Under the pieces are notes generated by a model. The model was given only the letters and a program-made list of their open reading frames with translations, was not told where the DNA came from and searched no databases. From positions 1,736,001 through 1,800,000 of the forward strand of contig NC_079877.1 of the NCBI RefSeq assembly GCF_029227915.1: a stretch of 64,000 nt of DNA, written 5' to 3'. Both the position numbers and the translations under genes were made by a program. Source of the stretch: Hydractinia symbiolongicarpus (Eukaryota; Cnidaria; Hydrozoa; Anthoathecata; Hydractiniidae). Numbering within the stretch: position 1 is the first letter of the stretch; each line of letters opens with the position of its first letter. Positions 24,291 through 37,582 of this stretch are shown piece by piece.

Positions 24291-27200
24291 AGACCGCTTC
24301 AAAAACTCCATTTCATTGACTTTCTAACGGTGTCAATCCGTTTGAGTTACAACGGTTGCGTCACACATTCGTACCAACATGTATTTAGTGATATTTTTCC
24401 GATATTACTAAGTTGTATCGCTTTCAACAGTGAAACGATTGACTGTGGGACTTAATTGAACTAACTTTGGACTGTGACCTCATAAGTGTGATAAATGAGA
24501 CAATTGGACTCCAAGAAAGAACATTCTCCTTAATTTGACATGATTGCCGGAACTTAGCGATTACACTGGACCCTGCGGTAGCGATTCATTTAAAAATTTA
24601 GATAAACAAGTCATTTTTAATGTGGGACCAATCCTAGCCGTTCGCGCGCGCTGAAGATATAGAGACAGTTTTAAAAGCTCCATTTCATTGATTTCTTGGC
24701 GGTATAATTCTGTTTGAGTTACAACGGTTGCGTCACATATTCGTACCAAAATGTATTTAGTGATATTTTTCCGATATTACTAAGTTGTATCGCTTTCAAA
24801 TGTGAAACGATTGAATGTGGGACTTAATTGAACTAACTTTGGACTGTGACCTCATAAGTGTGATAAATGAGACAATTGGACTCCAAGAAAGAACATTCTC
24901 CTTAATTTGACATGATTGCCGGAACTTAGCGATTACACTGGACCCTGCGGTAGCGATTCATTTAAAAATTTAGATAAACAAGTCATTTTTACTGTGGGAC
25001 CAATCCTAGCCGTTCGCGCGCGCTGAAGATATAGAGACAGTTTCAAAAGCTCCATTTCATTGATTTCTTGGCGGTATAATTCTGTTTGAGTTACAACGGT
25101 TGCGTCACATATTCGTACCAAAATGTATTTAGTGATATTTTTCCGATATTACTAAGTTGTATCGCTTTCAAATGTGAAACGATTGAATGTGGGACTTAAT
25201 TGAACTAACTTTGGACTGTGACCTCATAAGTGTGATAAATGAGACAATTGGACTCCAAGAAAGAACATTCTTCTTAATTTGACATGATTGCCGGAACTAA
25301 GCGGTTACACTGGACCCTGTGGTAGCGATTCATTTAAAAATTTAGATAAATAAGTCATTTTTACTGTGGGACCAATCCTAGCCGTTAGCGCGCGCTGAAG
25401 ATATAGAGACAGTTTCAAAGGCTCCATTTCATTGATTTCTTGGCGGTATAATTCCGTTTGAGTTACAACGGTTGCGTCACAAATTCGTACCAACATGTAT
25501 TTAGCGAAAGTATTCGGATATTACTAGGTTGCATTGCTTTTAACTGTGAAACGTTTGACTGTGCGACTTAATTGAACTGATTTTGGACTTTGACCTTATA
25601 AATGTTATAAGTGAGACAATTGGACTCCAAGAAATAACATTCTTCTTAATTTGACATGATTGCTGGAACTCAGCGATTACACTGGGCGTTGTGGTAGTGC
25701 TTTATTTAAAAATTAAGATAAATAAGTCTTTTTTTACTGTGGGACCAATCCTAGCCGTTATCGCGCACTGAAGAAATAAAGACAGTTTCAAAAACCACAT
25801 TTCTTTGAATTTCTAACGGTCTCAATCCGTTTGAGTTACAACAGTTGCGTCACATAATCCTACAAAAATGTATTTATTGATTTTCTTCGGATATTCCTAA
25901 GTTGTATCGCTTTCAACAGTGAAACGATTGACTGTGGGAATTATTTGAACTGATTTAGGACTGTGACCTTATAAATGTGATAAATGAGGGAAAAGGTCTC
26001 CAAGGAATAACATTCTTCTTAATTTAACATGATTGCTGGAATTCAGCGATTACATTAGGCTCTGTGGTAGCCTTTTTTTAAAAATTTAGATGAATAAGTC
26101 ATTTTTTACTGTGGGACCAATCCTAGCCGTTCGCCCGCGCTGAAGATATAGAGACAGTTTCAAAAGCTCCATTTCATTGATTTCTTGGCGGTATAATTCC
26201 GTTTGAGTTACAACGGTTTCGTCACATATTCGTACCAAAATGTATTTAGTGATATTTTTCCGATATTACTAAGTTGTATCGCTTTCAAATGTGAAACGAT
26301 TGACTGTGGGACTTTATTGAACTAACTTTGGACTGTGACCTCATAAGTGTGATAAATGAGACAATTGGACTCCAAGAAAGAACATTCTTCTTAATTTGAC
26401 ATGATTGCCCGAACTAAGCGATTACACTGGACCCTGTGGCAGCGATTCATTTAAAAATTTAGATAAATAAGTCATTTTTACTGTGGGACCAATCCTAGCC
26501 GTTAGCGCGCGCTGAAGATATAGAGACAGTTTCAAAGGCTCCATTTCATTGATTTCTTGGCGGTATAATTCCGTTTGAGTTACAACGGTTGCGTCACAAA
26601 TTCGTACCAACATGTATTTACCGAAAGTATTCGGATATTACTAGGTTGCATTGCTTTTAGCTGTGAAACGTTTGACTGTGCGACTTAATTGAACTGATTT
26701 TGGACTTTGACCTTATAAATGTTATAAGTGAGACAATTGGACTCCAAGAATTAACATTCTTCTTAATTTGACATGATTGCTGGAACTCAGCGATTACACA
26801 GGGCGTTGTGGTAGTGCTTTATTTAAAAATTAAGATAAATAAGTCTTTTTTTACTGTGGGACCAATCCTAGCCGTTATCGCGCACTGAAGAAATAGAGAC
26901 AGTTTCAAAAACCACATTTCATTGATTTTCTAACGATCTCAATCCGTTTGAGTTACAACAGTTGCGTCACATAATCCTACAAAAATGTATTTATTGATTT
27001 TCTTCGGATATTCCTAAGTTGTATCGCTTTTAACAGTGAAACGATTGACTGTGGGAATTATTTGAACTGATTTAGGACTGTGACCTTATAAATGTGATAA
27101 ATGAGGGAAAAGGTCTCCAAGGAATAACATTCTTCTTAATTTAACATGATTGCTGGAATTCAGCGATTACATTAGGCTCTGTGGTAGCCTTTTTTTAAAA

Positions 27201-28023
27201 ATTTAGATGAATAAGTCATTTTTTACTGGGGGACCAATCCTAGCCGTTAGTTCGCGCTGAAGAAATAGAGACAGCTTCAAAAAGTACATTTCATTGATTT
27301 TCTAACGGTGTCAATCCGTTTGAGTTACATCGGTTGAGTCACATATTCGTACCAACATGTATTAACGATATTTTTCTGATATTGCCAGGTTGCATCGGTT
27401 CTAACAGTGAAACGATTGACTGTGGGATTTAATTGAACTAAATTTGGACTGTGACCTCATAAGTGTGATAAATGAGACAATTGGACTCAAAGAAAGAACA
27501 TTCTTCTTAATTTGACATGATTGCTGGAACTCAGCGATTACACTGGACGCTGTGGTAGCGCTTTATTTAAAAATTAAGATAAATAAGTTTTTTTTTACTG
27601 TGGGACCAATCCTAGCCGTTATCGCGCGCTGAAGAAATAGAGACAGTTTCAAAAACCATATTTCATTGACATTTCATTGACTTTCTAACGGTGTCAATCC
27701 GTTTGAGTTACAACATTTGCGTCACATTTTCGTACCAAAATGTATTTAGTGATTTTCTTCGGATATTCCTAAGTTGTATCGCTTTTAACAGTGAAACGAT
27801 TGACTGTGGGAAATATTTGAACTAATTCAGGACTGTGACCTTATAAATGTGATAAATGAGGCAAAAGGTCTCCAAGGAATAACATTCTTCTTAATTTGAC
27901 ATGATTGCTGGAATTCAGCGATTACATTAGGCTCTGTGGTAGCCTTTTTTTAAAAATTTAGATAAATAAGTCATTTTTTACTGTGGGACCAATCCTAGCC
28001 GTTAGTTCGCGCTGAAGAAATAG
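24291..28023. repeat. HOR family 2, copy B: ten monomers, 3733 bp
   Basis: Monomer for monomer copy of A, including its private changes (GATTGAATGTGGG, CGTTCGCCCGCGC, ACTGGGGGACC and the ATTTCATTGAC duplication near 27662). I saw only a handful of differences, for example ATTGCCAGG against ATTACCAGG near 27383 and one base in the T-run near 27590. This is the most recent large duplication in the window, or an assembly duplication. Confidence 0.9.
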
Positions 28024-31000
28024 AGACCGCTTCAAAAAGTACATTTCATTGACTTTCTAACGGTGTCAATCCGTTTGAGTTACAACGGTTGCGTCACACA
28101 TTCGTACCAACATGTATTTAGTGATATTTTTCCGATATTACTAAGTTGTATCGCTTTCAACAGTGAAACGATTGACTGTGGGACTTAATTGAACTAACTT
28201 TGGACTGTGACCTCATAAGTGTGATAAATGAGACAATTGGACTCCAAGAAAGAACATTCTCCTTAATTTGACATGATTGCCGGAACTTAGCGATTACACT
28301 GGACCCTGCGGTAGCGATTCATTTAAAAATTTAGATAAACAAGTCGTTTTTACTGTGGGACCAATCCTAGCCGTTCGCGCGCGCTGAAGATATAGAGACA
28401 GTTTCAAAAGCTCCATTTCATTGATTTCTTGGCGGTATAATTCCGTTTGAGTTACAACGGTTGCGTCACATATTCGTAGCAAAATGTATTTAGTGATATT
28501 TTTCCGATATTACTAAGTTGTATCGCTTTCAAATGTGAAACGATTGACTGTGGGACTTAATTGAACTAACTTTGGACTGTGACCTCATAAGTGTGATAAA
28601 TGAGACAATTGGACTCCAAGAAAGAACATTCTCCTTAATTTGACATGATTGCCGGAACTTAGCGATTACACTGGACCCTGCGGTAGCGATTCATTTAAAA
28701 ATTTAGATAAACAAGTCGTTTTTACTGTGGAACCAATCCTAGCCGTTCGCGCGCGCTGAAGATATAGAGACAGTTTCAAAAGCTCCATTTCATTGATTTC
28801 TTGGCATTATAATTCCGTTTGAGTTACAACGGTTGCGTCACATATTCGTACCAAAATGTATTTAGTGATATTTTTCCGATATTACTAAGTTGTATCGCTT
28901 TCAAATGTGAAACGATTGACTGTGGGACTTAATTGAACTAACTTTGGACTGTGACCTCATAAGTGTGATAAATGAGACAATTGGACTCCAAGAAAGAACA
29001 TTCTCCTTAATTTGACATGATTGCCGGAACTTAGCGATTACACTGGACCCTGCGGTAGCGATTCATTTAAAAATTTAGATAAACAAGTCGTTTTTACTGT
29101 GGGACCAATCCTAGCCGTTCGCGCGCGCTGAAGATATAGAGACAGTTTCAAAAGCTCCATTTCATTGATTTCTTGGCGGTATAATTCCGTTTGAGTTACA
29201 ACGGTTGCGTCACATATTCGTACCAAAATGTATTTAGTGATATTTTTCCGATATTACTAAGTTGTAACGCTTTCAAATGTGAAACGATTGACTGTGGGAC
29301 TTAATTGAACTAACTTTGGACTGTGACCTCATAAGTGTGATAAATGAGACAATTGGACTCCAAGAAAGAACATTCTTCTTAATTTGACATGATTGCCGGA
29401 ACTAAGCGATTACACTGGACCCTGTGGTAGCGATTCATTTAAAAATTTAGATAAATAAGTTATTTTTACTGTGGGACCAATCCTAGCCGTTAGCGCGCGC
29501 TGAAGATATAGAGACAGTTTCAAAGGCTCCATTTCATTGATTTCTTGGCGGTATATCTCCGTTTGAGTTACAACGGTTGCGTCACAAATTCGTACCAACA
29601 TGTATTTAGCGAAAGTATTCGGATATTACTAGGTTGCATTGCTTTTAACTGTTAAACGTTTGACTGTGCGACTTAATTGAACTGATTTTGGACTTTGACC
29701 TTAAAAATGTTATAAGTGAGACAATTGGACTCCAAGAAATAACATTCTTCTTAATTTGACATGATTGCTGGAACTCAGCGATTACACTGGGCGTTGTGGT
29801 AGTGCTTTATTTAAAAATTAAGATAAATAAGTCTTTTTTTACTGTGGGACCAATCCTAGCCGTTATTGCGCGCTGAAGAAATAGAGACAGTTTCAAAAAC
29901 CACATTTCATTGACTTTCTAACGGTCTCAATCCGTTTGAGTTACAACAGTTTCGTCACATAATCCTACCAAAATGTATTTATTGATTTTCTTCGGATATT
30001 CCTAAGTTGTATCGCTTTTAACAGTGAAACGATTGACTGTGGGAATTATTTGAACTGATTTAGGACTGTGACCTTATAAATGTGATAAATGAGGGAAAAG
30101 GTCTCCAAGGAATAACATTCTTCTTAATTTAACATGATTGCTGGAATTCAGCGATTACATTAGGCTCTGTGGTAGCCTTTTTTTAAAAATTTAGATGAAT
30201 AAGTCATTTTTTACTGTGAGACCAATCCTAGCCGTTAGTTCGCGCTGAAGAAATAGAGACAGCTTCAAAAAGTACATTTCATTGATTTTCTAACGGTGTC
30301 AATCCGTTTGAGTTACATCGGTTGAGTCACATATTCGTACCAACATGTATTAACGATATTTTTCTGATATTACCAGGTTGCATCGGTTCTAACAGTGAAA
30401 CGATTGACTGTGGGATTTAATTGAACTAAATTTGGACTGTGACCTCATAAGTGTGATAAATGAGACAATTGGACTCCAAGAAAGAACATTCTTCTTAATT
30501 TGACATGATTGCTGGAACTCAGCGATTACACTGGGCGCTGTGGTAGCGCTTTATTTAAAAATTAAGATAAATAAGTCTTTTTTTACTGTGGGACCAATCC
30601 TAGCCGTTATCGCGCGCTGAAGAAATAGAGACAGTTTCAAAAACCACATTTCATTGACTTTCTAACGGTGTCAATCCGTTTGAGTTACAACAGTTGCGTC
30701 ACATTTTCGTACCAAAATGTATTTAGTGATTTTCTTCGGATATTCCTAAGTTGTATCGCTTTTAACAGTGAAACGATTGCCTGTGGGAAATATTTGAACT
30801 AATTCAGGACTGTGACCTTATAAATGTGATAAATGAGGCAAAAGGTCTCCAAGGAATAACATTCTTCTTAATTTGACATGATTGCTGGAATTCAGCGATT
30901 ACATTAGGCTCTGTGGTAGCCTTTTTTTAAAAATTTAGATAAATAAGTCATTTTTTACTGTGGGACCAATCCTAGCCGTTAGTTCGCGCTGAAGAAATAG
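28024..31000. repeat. HOR family 2, copy C: eight monomers, 2977 bp
   Basis: Runs from one AGACCGCTTC to the next. It has three TCAAATGTG-type monomers where A has two, and lacks the internal three-monomer duplication of A and B, giving eight instead of ten. It also lacks the ATTTCATTGAC microduplication. C is more diverged from A and B than they are from each other and may represent an older state. Confidence 0.85.
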
Positions 31001-32301
31001 AGACCGCTTCAAAAAGTACATTTCATTGACTTTCTAACGGTGTCAATCCGTTTGAGTTACAACGGTTGCGTCACACTTTCGTACCAACATGTATTTAGTG
31101 ATATTTTTCCGATATTACTAAGTTGTATCGCTTTCAACAGTGAAACGATTGACTGTGGGACTTAATTGAACTAACTTTGGACTGTGACCTCATAAGTGTG
31201 ATAAATGAGACAATTGGACTCCAAGAAAGAACATTCTCCTTAATTTGACATGATTGCCGGAACTTAGCGATTACACTGGACCCTGCGGTAGCGATTCATT
31301 TAAAAATTTAGATAAACAAGTCGTTTTTACTGTGGGACCAATCCTAGCTGTTTGCGCGCGCTGAAGATATAGAGACAGTTTCAAAAGCTCCATTTCATTG
31401 ATTTCTTGGCGGTATAATTCCGTTTGAGTTACAACGGTTGCGTCACATATTCGTACCAAAATGTATTTAGTGATATTTTTCCGATATTACTAAGTTGTAT
31501 CGCTTTCAAATGTGAAACGATTGACTGTGGGACTTAATTGAACTAACTTTGGACTGTGACCTCATAAGTGTGATAAATGAGACAATTGGACTCCAAGAAA
31601 GAACATTCTCCTTAATTTGACATGATTGCCGGAACTTAGCGATTACACTGGACCCTGCGGTAGCGATTCATTTAAAAATTTAGATAAACAAGTCGTTTTT
31701 ACTGTGGGACCAATCCTAGCCGTTCGCGCGCGCTGAAGATATAGAGACAGTTTCAAAAGCTCCATTTCATTGATTTCTTGGCGGTATAATTCCGTTTGAG
31801 TTACAACGGTTGCGTCACATATTCGTAGCAAAATGTATTTAGTGATATTTTTCCGATATTACTAAGTTGTATCGCTTTCAAATGTGAAACGATTGACTGT
31901 GGGACTTAATTGAACTAACTTTGGACTGTGACCTCATAAGTGTGATAAATGAGACAATTGGACTCCAAGAAAGAACATTCTTCTTAATTTGACATGATTG
32001 CCGGAACTAAGCGATTACACTGGACCCTGTGGTAGCGATTCATTTAAAAATTTAGATAAATAAGTCATTTTTACTGTGGGACCAATCCTAGCCGTTAGCG
32101 CGCGCTGAAGATATAAAGACAGTTTCAAAGGCTCCATTTCATTGATTTCTGGGCGGTATAATTCCGTTTGAGTTACAACGGTTGCGTCAAAAATTCGTAC
32201 CAACATGTATTTAGCGAAAGTATTCGGATATTACTAGGTTGCATTGCTTTTAACTGTGAAACGTTTGACTGTGCGACTTAATTGAACTGATTTTGGACTT
32301 T
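30070..32301. repeat. 2232-bp tandem duplication, copy 1 (spans C and D)
   Basis: Exact offset of 2232 bp: GTGAGACC at 30216 and 32448, AGACCGCTTC at 31001 and 33233. The left breakpoint lies in the shared word GACCTTATAAATGT, where the AGGACTGTGACC context of copy 1 becomes TGGACTTTGACC in copy 2. Confidence 0.85.
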
Positions 32302-33232
32302 GACCTTATAAATGTGATAAATGAGGGAAAAGGTCTCCAAGGAATAACATTCTTCTTAATTTAACATGATTGCTGGAATTCAGCGATTACATTAGGCTCT
32401 GTGGTAGCCTTTTTTTAAAAATTTAGATGAATAAGTCATTTTTTACTGTGAGACCAATCCTAGCCGTTAGTTCGCGCTGAAGAAATAGAGACAGCTTCAA
32501 AAAGTACATTTCATTGATTTTCTAACGGTGTCAATCCGTTTGAGTTACATCGGTTGAGTCACATATTCGTACCAACATGTATTAACGATATTTTTCTGAT
32601 ATTACCAGGTTGCATCGGTTCTAACAGTGAAACGATTGACTGTGGGATTTAATTGAACTAAATTTGGACTGTGACCTCATAAGTGTGATAAATGAGACAA
32701 TTGGACTCCAAGAAAGAACATTCTTCTTAATTTGACATGATTGCTGGAACTCAGCGATTACACTGGGCGCTGTGGTAGCGCTTTATTTAAAAATTAAGAT
32801 AAATAAGTCTTTTTTTACTGTGGGACCAATCCTAGCCGTTATCGCGCGCTGAAGAAATAGAGACAGTTTCAAAAACCACATTTCATTGACTTTCTAACGG
32901 TGTCAATCCGTTTGAGTTACAACAGTTGCGTCACATTTTCGTACCAAAATGTATTTAGTGATTTTCTTCGGATATTCCTAAGTTGTATCGCTTTTAACAG
33001 TGAAACGATTGCCTGTGGGAAATATTTGAACTAATTCAGGACTGTGACCTTATAAATGTGATAAATGAGGCAAAAGGTCTCCAAGGAATAACATTCTTCT
33101 TAATTTGACATGATTGCTGGAATTCAGCGATTACATTAGGCTCTGTGGTAGCCTTTTTTTAAAAATTTAGATAAATAAGTCATTTTTTACTGTGGGACCA
33201 ATCCTAGCCGTTAGTTCGCGCTGAAGAAATAG
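31001..33232. repeat. HOR family 2, copy D: six monomers, 2232 bp
   Basis: Runs from AGACCGCTTC at 31001 to the next at 33233. It keeps two TCAAATGTG-type monomers and one AGGCTCC monomer, then fuses directly into the GGGAAAAGG monomer near 32302, omitting the GGGCGTTGTGG monomer. All six are close to the corresponding monomers of C. Confidence 0.86.
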
Positions 33233-34533
33233 AGACCGCTTCAAAAAGTACATTTCATTGACTTTCTAACGGTGTCAATCCGTTTGAGTTACAACGGTTG
33301 CGTCACACATTCGTACCAACATGTATTTAGTGATATTTTTCCGATATTACTAAGTTGTATCGCTTTCAACAGTGAAACGATTGACTGTGGGACTTAATTG
33401 AACTAACTTTGGACTGTGACCTCATAAGTGTGATAAATGAGACAATTGGACTCCAAGAAAGAACATTCTCCTTAATTTGACATGATTGCCGGAACTTAGC
33501 GATTACACTGGACCCTGCGGTAGCGATTCATTTAAAAATTTAGATAAACAAGTCGTTTTTACTGTGGGACCAATCCTAGCTGTTTGCGCGCGCTGAAGAT
33601 ATAGAGACAGTTTCAAAAGCTCCATTTCATTGATTTCTTGGCGGTATAATTCCGTTTGAGTTACAACGGTTGCGTCACATATTCGTACCAAAATGTATTT
33701 AGTGATATTTTTCCGATATTACTAAGTTGTATCGCTTTCAAATGTGAAACGATTGACTGTGGGACTTAATTGAACTAACTTTGGACTGTGACCTCATAAG
33801 TGTGATAAATGAGACAATTGGACTCCAAGAAAGAACATTCTCCTTAATTTGACATGATTGCCGGAACTTAGCGATTACACTGGACCCTGCGGTAGCGATT
33901 CATTTAAAAATTTAGATAAACAAGTCGTTTTTACTGTGGGACCAATCCTAGCCGTTCGCGCGCGCTGAAGATATAGAGACAGTTTCAAAAGCTCCATTTC
34001 ATTGATTTCTTGGCGGTATAATTCCGTTTGAGTTACAACGGTTGCGTCACATATTCGTAGCAAAATGTATTTAGTGATATTTTTCCGATATTACTAAGTT
34101 GTATCGCTTTCAAATGTGAAACGATTGACTGTGGGACTTAATTGAACTAACTTTGGACTGTGACCTCATAAGTGTGATAAATGAGACAATTGGACTCCAA
34201 GAAAGAACATTCTTCTTAATTTGACATGATTGCCGGAACTAAGCGATTACACTGGACCCTGTGGTAGCGATTCATTTAAAAATTTAGATAAATAAGTCAT
34301 TTTTACTGTGGGACCAATCCTAGCCGTTAGCGCGCGCTGAAGATATAAAGACAGTTTCAAAGGCTCCATTTCATTGATTTCTGGGCGGTATAATTCCGTT
34401 TGAGTTACAACGGTTGCGTCAAAAATTCGTACCAACATGTATTTAGCGAAAGTATTCGGATATTACTAGGTTGCATTGCTTTTAACTGTGAAACGTTTGA
34501 CTGTGCGACTTAATTGAACTGATTTTGGACTTT
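32302..34533. repeat. 2232-bp tandem duplication, copy 2 (spans D and E)
   Basis: Copy of 30070-32301 with very few differences (ACACTTTCG near 31076 against ACACATTCG near 33308). It ends where ATGTGATAAATGAGGG gives way to ATGTTATAAGTGAGAC, close to 34533. Confidence 0.85.
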
Positions 34534-35350
34534 GACCTTATAAATGTTATAAGTGAGACAATTGGACTCCAAGAAATAACATTCTTCTTAATTTGACATG
34601 ATTGCTGGAACTCAGCGATTACACTGGGCGTTGTGGTAGTGCTTTATTTAAAAATTAAGATAAATAAGTCTTTTTTTACTGTGGGACCAATCCTAGCCGT
34701 TATCGCGCGCTGAAGAAATAGAGACAGTTTCAAAAACCACATTTCATTGACTTTCTAACGGTCTCAATCCGTTTGAGTTACAACAGTTTCGTCACATAAT
34801 CCTACCAAAATGTATTTATTGATTTTCTTCGGATATTCCTAAGTTGTATCGCTTTTAACAGTGAAACGATTGACTGTGGGAATTATTTGAACTGATTCAG
34901 GTCTGTGACCTTATAAATGTGATAAATGAGGTAAAAGGTCTCCAAGAAATAACATTCTTCTTAATTTAACATGATTGCTGGAATTCAGCGATTACATTAG
35001 GCTCTGTGGTAGCCTTTTTTTAAAAATTTAGATGAATAAGTCATTTTTTACTGTGGGACCAATCCTAGCCGTTAGTTCGCGCTGAAGAAATAGAGACAGC
35101 TTCAAAAAGTACATTTCATTGACTTTCTAACGGTGTCAATCCGTTTGAGTTACATCGGTTGAGTCACATATTCGTACCAACATGTATTAACGATGTTTTT
35201 CTGATATTACCAGGTTGCATCGGTTCTAACAGTGAAACGATTGACTGTGGGATTTAATTGAACTAACTTTGGACTGTGACCTCATAAGTGTGATAAATGA
35301 GACAATTGGACTCCAAGAAATAACATTCTTCTTAATTTGACATGATTGCT
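33233..35350. repeat. HOR family 2, copy E (partial)
   Basis: Repeats D to about 34533, then continues into the GGGCGTTGTGG monomer that D lacks, followed by the monomer with ACATCGGTTGAGTC. It ends where the next 6-mer block starts. Confidence 0.82.
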
Positions 35351-37582
35351 GGAACTCAGAGATTACACTGGGCGTTGTGGTAGTGCTTTATTTAAAAATT
35401 AAGATAAATAAGTCTTTTTTTACTGTGGGACCAATCCTAGCCGTTATCGCGCACTGAAGAAATAGAGACAGTTTCAAAAACCACATTTCATTGATTTTCT
35501 AACGGTCTCAATCCGTTTGAGTTACAACAGTTGCGTCACATAATACTACAAAAATGTATTTATTGATTTTCTTCGGATATTCCTAAGTTGTATCGCTTTT
35601 AACAGTGAAACGATTGACTGTGGGAATTATTTGAACTGATTCAGGACTGTGACCTTATAAATGTGATAAATGAGGGAAAAGGTCTCCAAGGAATAACATT
35701 CTTCTTAACTTAACATGATTGCTGGAATTCAGCGATTACATTAGGCTCTGTGGTAACCTTTTTTTAAAAATTTAGATGAATAAGTCATTTTTTACTGTGG
35801 GACCAATCCTAGCCGCTAGTTCGCGCTGAAGAAATAGAGACAGCTTCAAAAAGTACATTTCATTGACTTTCTCACGGTGTCAATACGTTTGAGTTACATC
35901 GGTTGAGTCACATATTCGTACCAACATGTATTAACGATATTTTTCTGATATTACCAGGTTGCATCGGTTCTAACAGTGAAACGATTGACTGTGGGATTTA
36001 ATTGAACTAAATTTGGACTGTGACCTCATAAGTGTGATAAATGAGACAATTGGACTCCAAGAAAGAACATTCTTCTTAATTTGACATGATTGCTGGAACT
36101 CAGCGATTACACTGGGCGCTGTGGTAGCGCTTTATTTAAAAATTAAGATAAAAATTTTTTTTTTTACTGTGGGACCAATCCTAGCCGTTATCGCGCGCTG
36201 AAGAAATAGAGACAGTTTCAAAAACCACATTTCATTGACTTTCTAACGGTGTCAATCCGTTTGAGTTACAACAGTTGCGTCACATTTTCGTACCAAAATG
36301 TATTTAGTGATTTTCTTCGGATATTCCTAAGTTGTATCGCTTTTAACAGTGAAACGATTGACTGTGGGAATTATTTGAACTGATTCAGGACTGTGACCTT
36401 ATAAATGTGATAAATGAGGGAAAAGGTCTCCAAGGAATAACATTCTTCTTAATTTGACATGATTGCTGGAATTCAGCGATTACATTAGGCTCTGTGGTAG
36501 CCTTTTTTAAAAAATTTAGATAAATAAGTCATTTTTTACTGTGGGACCAATCCTAGCCGTTAGCGCGCGCTGAAGAAATAGAGACAGTTTTAAAAACTCC
36601 ATTTCATTGACTTTCTAACGGTGTCAATTCGTTTGAGTTACAACGGTTGTGTCACATATTCGTACCAACATGTATTTAGTGATTTTTTTCCGATATTACT
36701 AAGTTGCATCGCTCTCAACAGTGAAACGATTGACTGTGGGACTTAATTGAACTGATTTTGGACTTTGACCTTATAAATGTGATAAATGAGCCGTTTTGAC
36801 TACAAGAAGTAACATTCTTCTTAATTTGACATGATTGCTGGAACTCAGTGATTACACTGGACCCTGTGGTGGCGATTCATTTAAAAATTTAGATAAATAA
36901 GTCATTTTTACTGTGGGACCAATCCTAGCCGTTAGTTCGCGCTGAAAAAATAAAGACATTCTCAAAAACTACATTTCATTGATTTCTTTGCGGTATAATT
37001 CCGTTTGATGTAAACGGTTGCGTCACATATTCGTACCAACATGTATTTAGCGAAAGTATTCTGATATTACTATGTTGCATCGCTTTTAACTGTGAAACGT
37101 TTGACTGTGCGACTTAATTGAACTGATTTTGGACTTTGACCTCATAAGTGTGCTAAATGAGACAATTGAACTCCAAGAAAGAACATTCTTCGTAATTTGA
37201 CATGATTGCTGGTACTCAGCGATTACACTGGACCCTGTGGTAGCGATTCATTTAAAAATTTAGATAAATAAGTCATTTTTACTGTGGGACCAATCCTAGC
37301 CGTTAGCACGCGCTGAAGATATAGAGACAGTTTCAAAAACTCCATTTCATTGACTTTCTAACGGTGTCAATCCGTTTGAGTTACAACGGTTGCGTCACAC
37401 ATTCGTACCAACATGTATTTAGTGATTTTTTTCCGATATTACTAAGTTGCATCGCTTTCAACAGTGAAACGATTGACTGTGGGACTTAATTGAACAGATT
37501 TTGGACTTTGACCTTATAAATGTGATAAATGAGTCATTTTGACTACAAGAGATGATATTCTTCTTAATTTGACATGATTGCT
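35351..37582. repeat. 2232-bp six-monomer unit, copy 1
   Basis: Starts at GGAACTCAGAGATTACAC, which recurs at 37583. A distinctive T-run at 36155-36165, replacing the usual AATAAGTC, recurs 2232 bp later at about 38388. This unit is not homologous monomer for monomer with the 2232-bp unit at 30070, so the equal length reflects only the same multiple of the monomer. Confidence 0.86.

Noticed and set aside
20828-34438. About 20 reverse-strand open frames of 62-63 codons with nearly the same peptide (core QEINEM, LSLYLQRA, LNESLPQGPV).
   Set aside because: They are the same part of one monomer type read repeatedly. Differences between copies change amino acids freely, neighbouring monomers break the frame, and there is no sign of a promoter or independent conservation. 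The number of copies comes from satellite amplification.
30070-37582. Treating the 2232-bp unit at 30.1 kb and the 2232-bp unit at 35.4 kb as one HOR.
   Set aside because: The monomer order and private words differ. The equal size is simply six monomers in each case.
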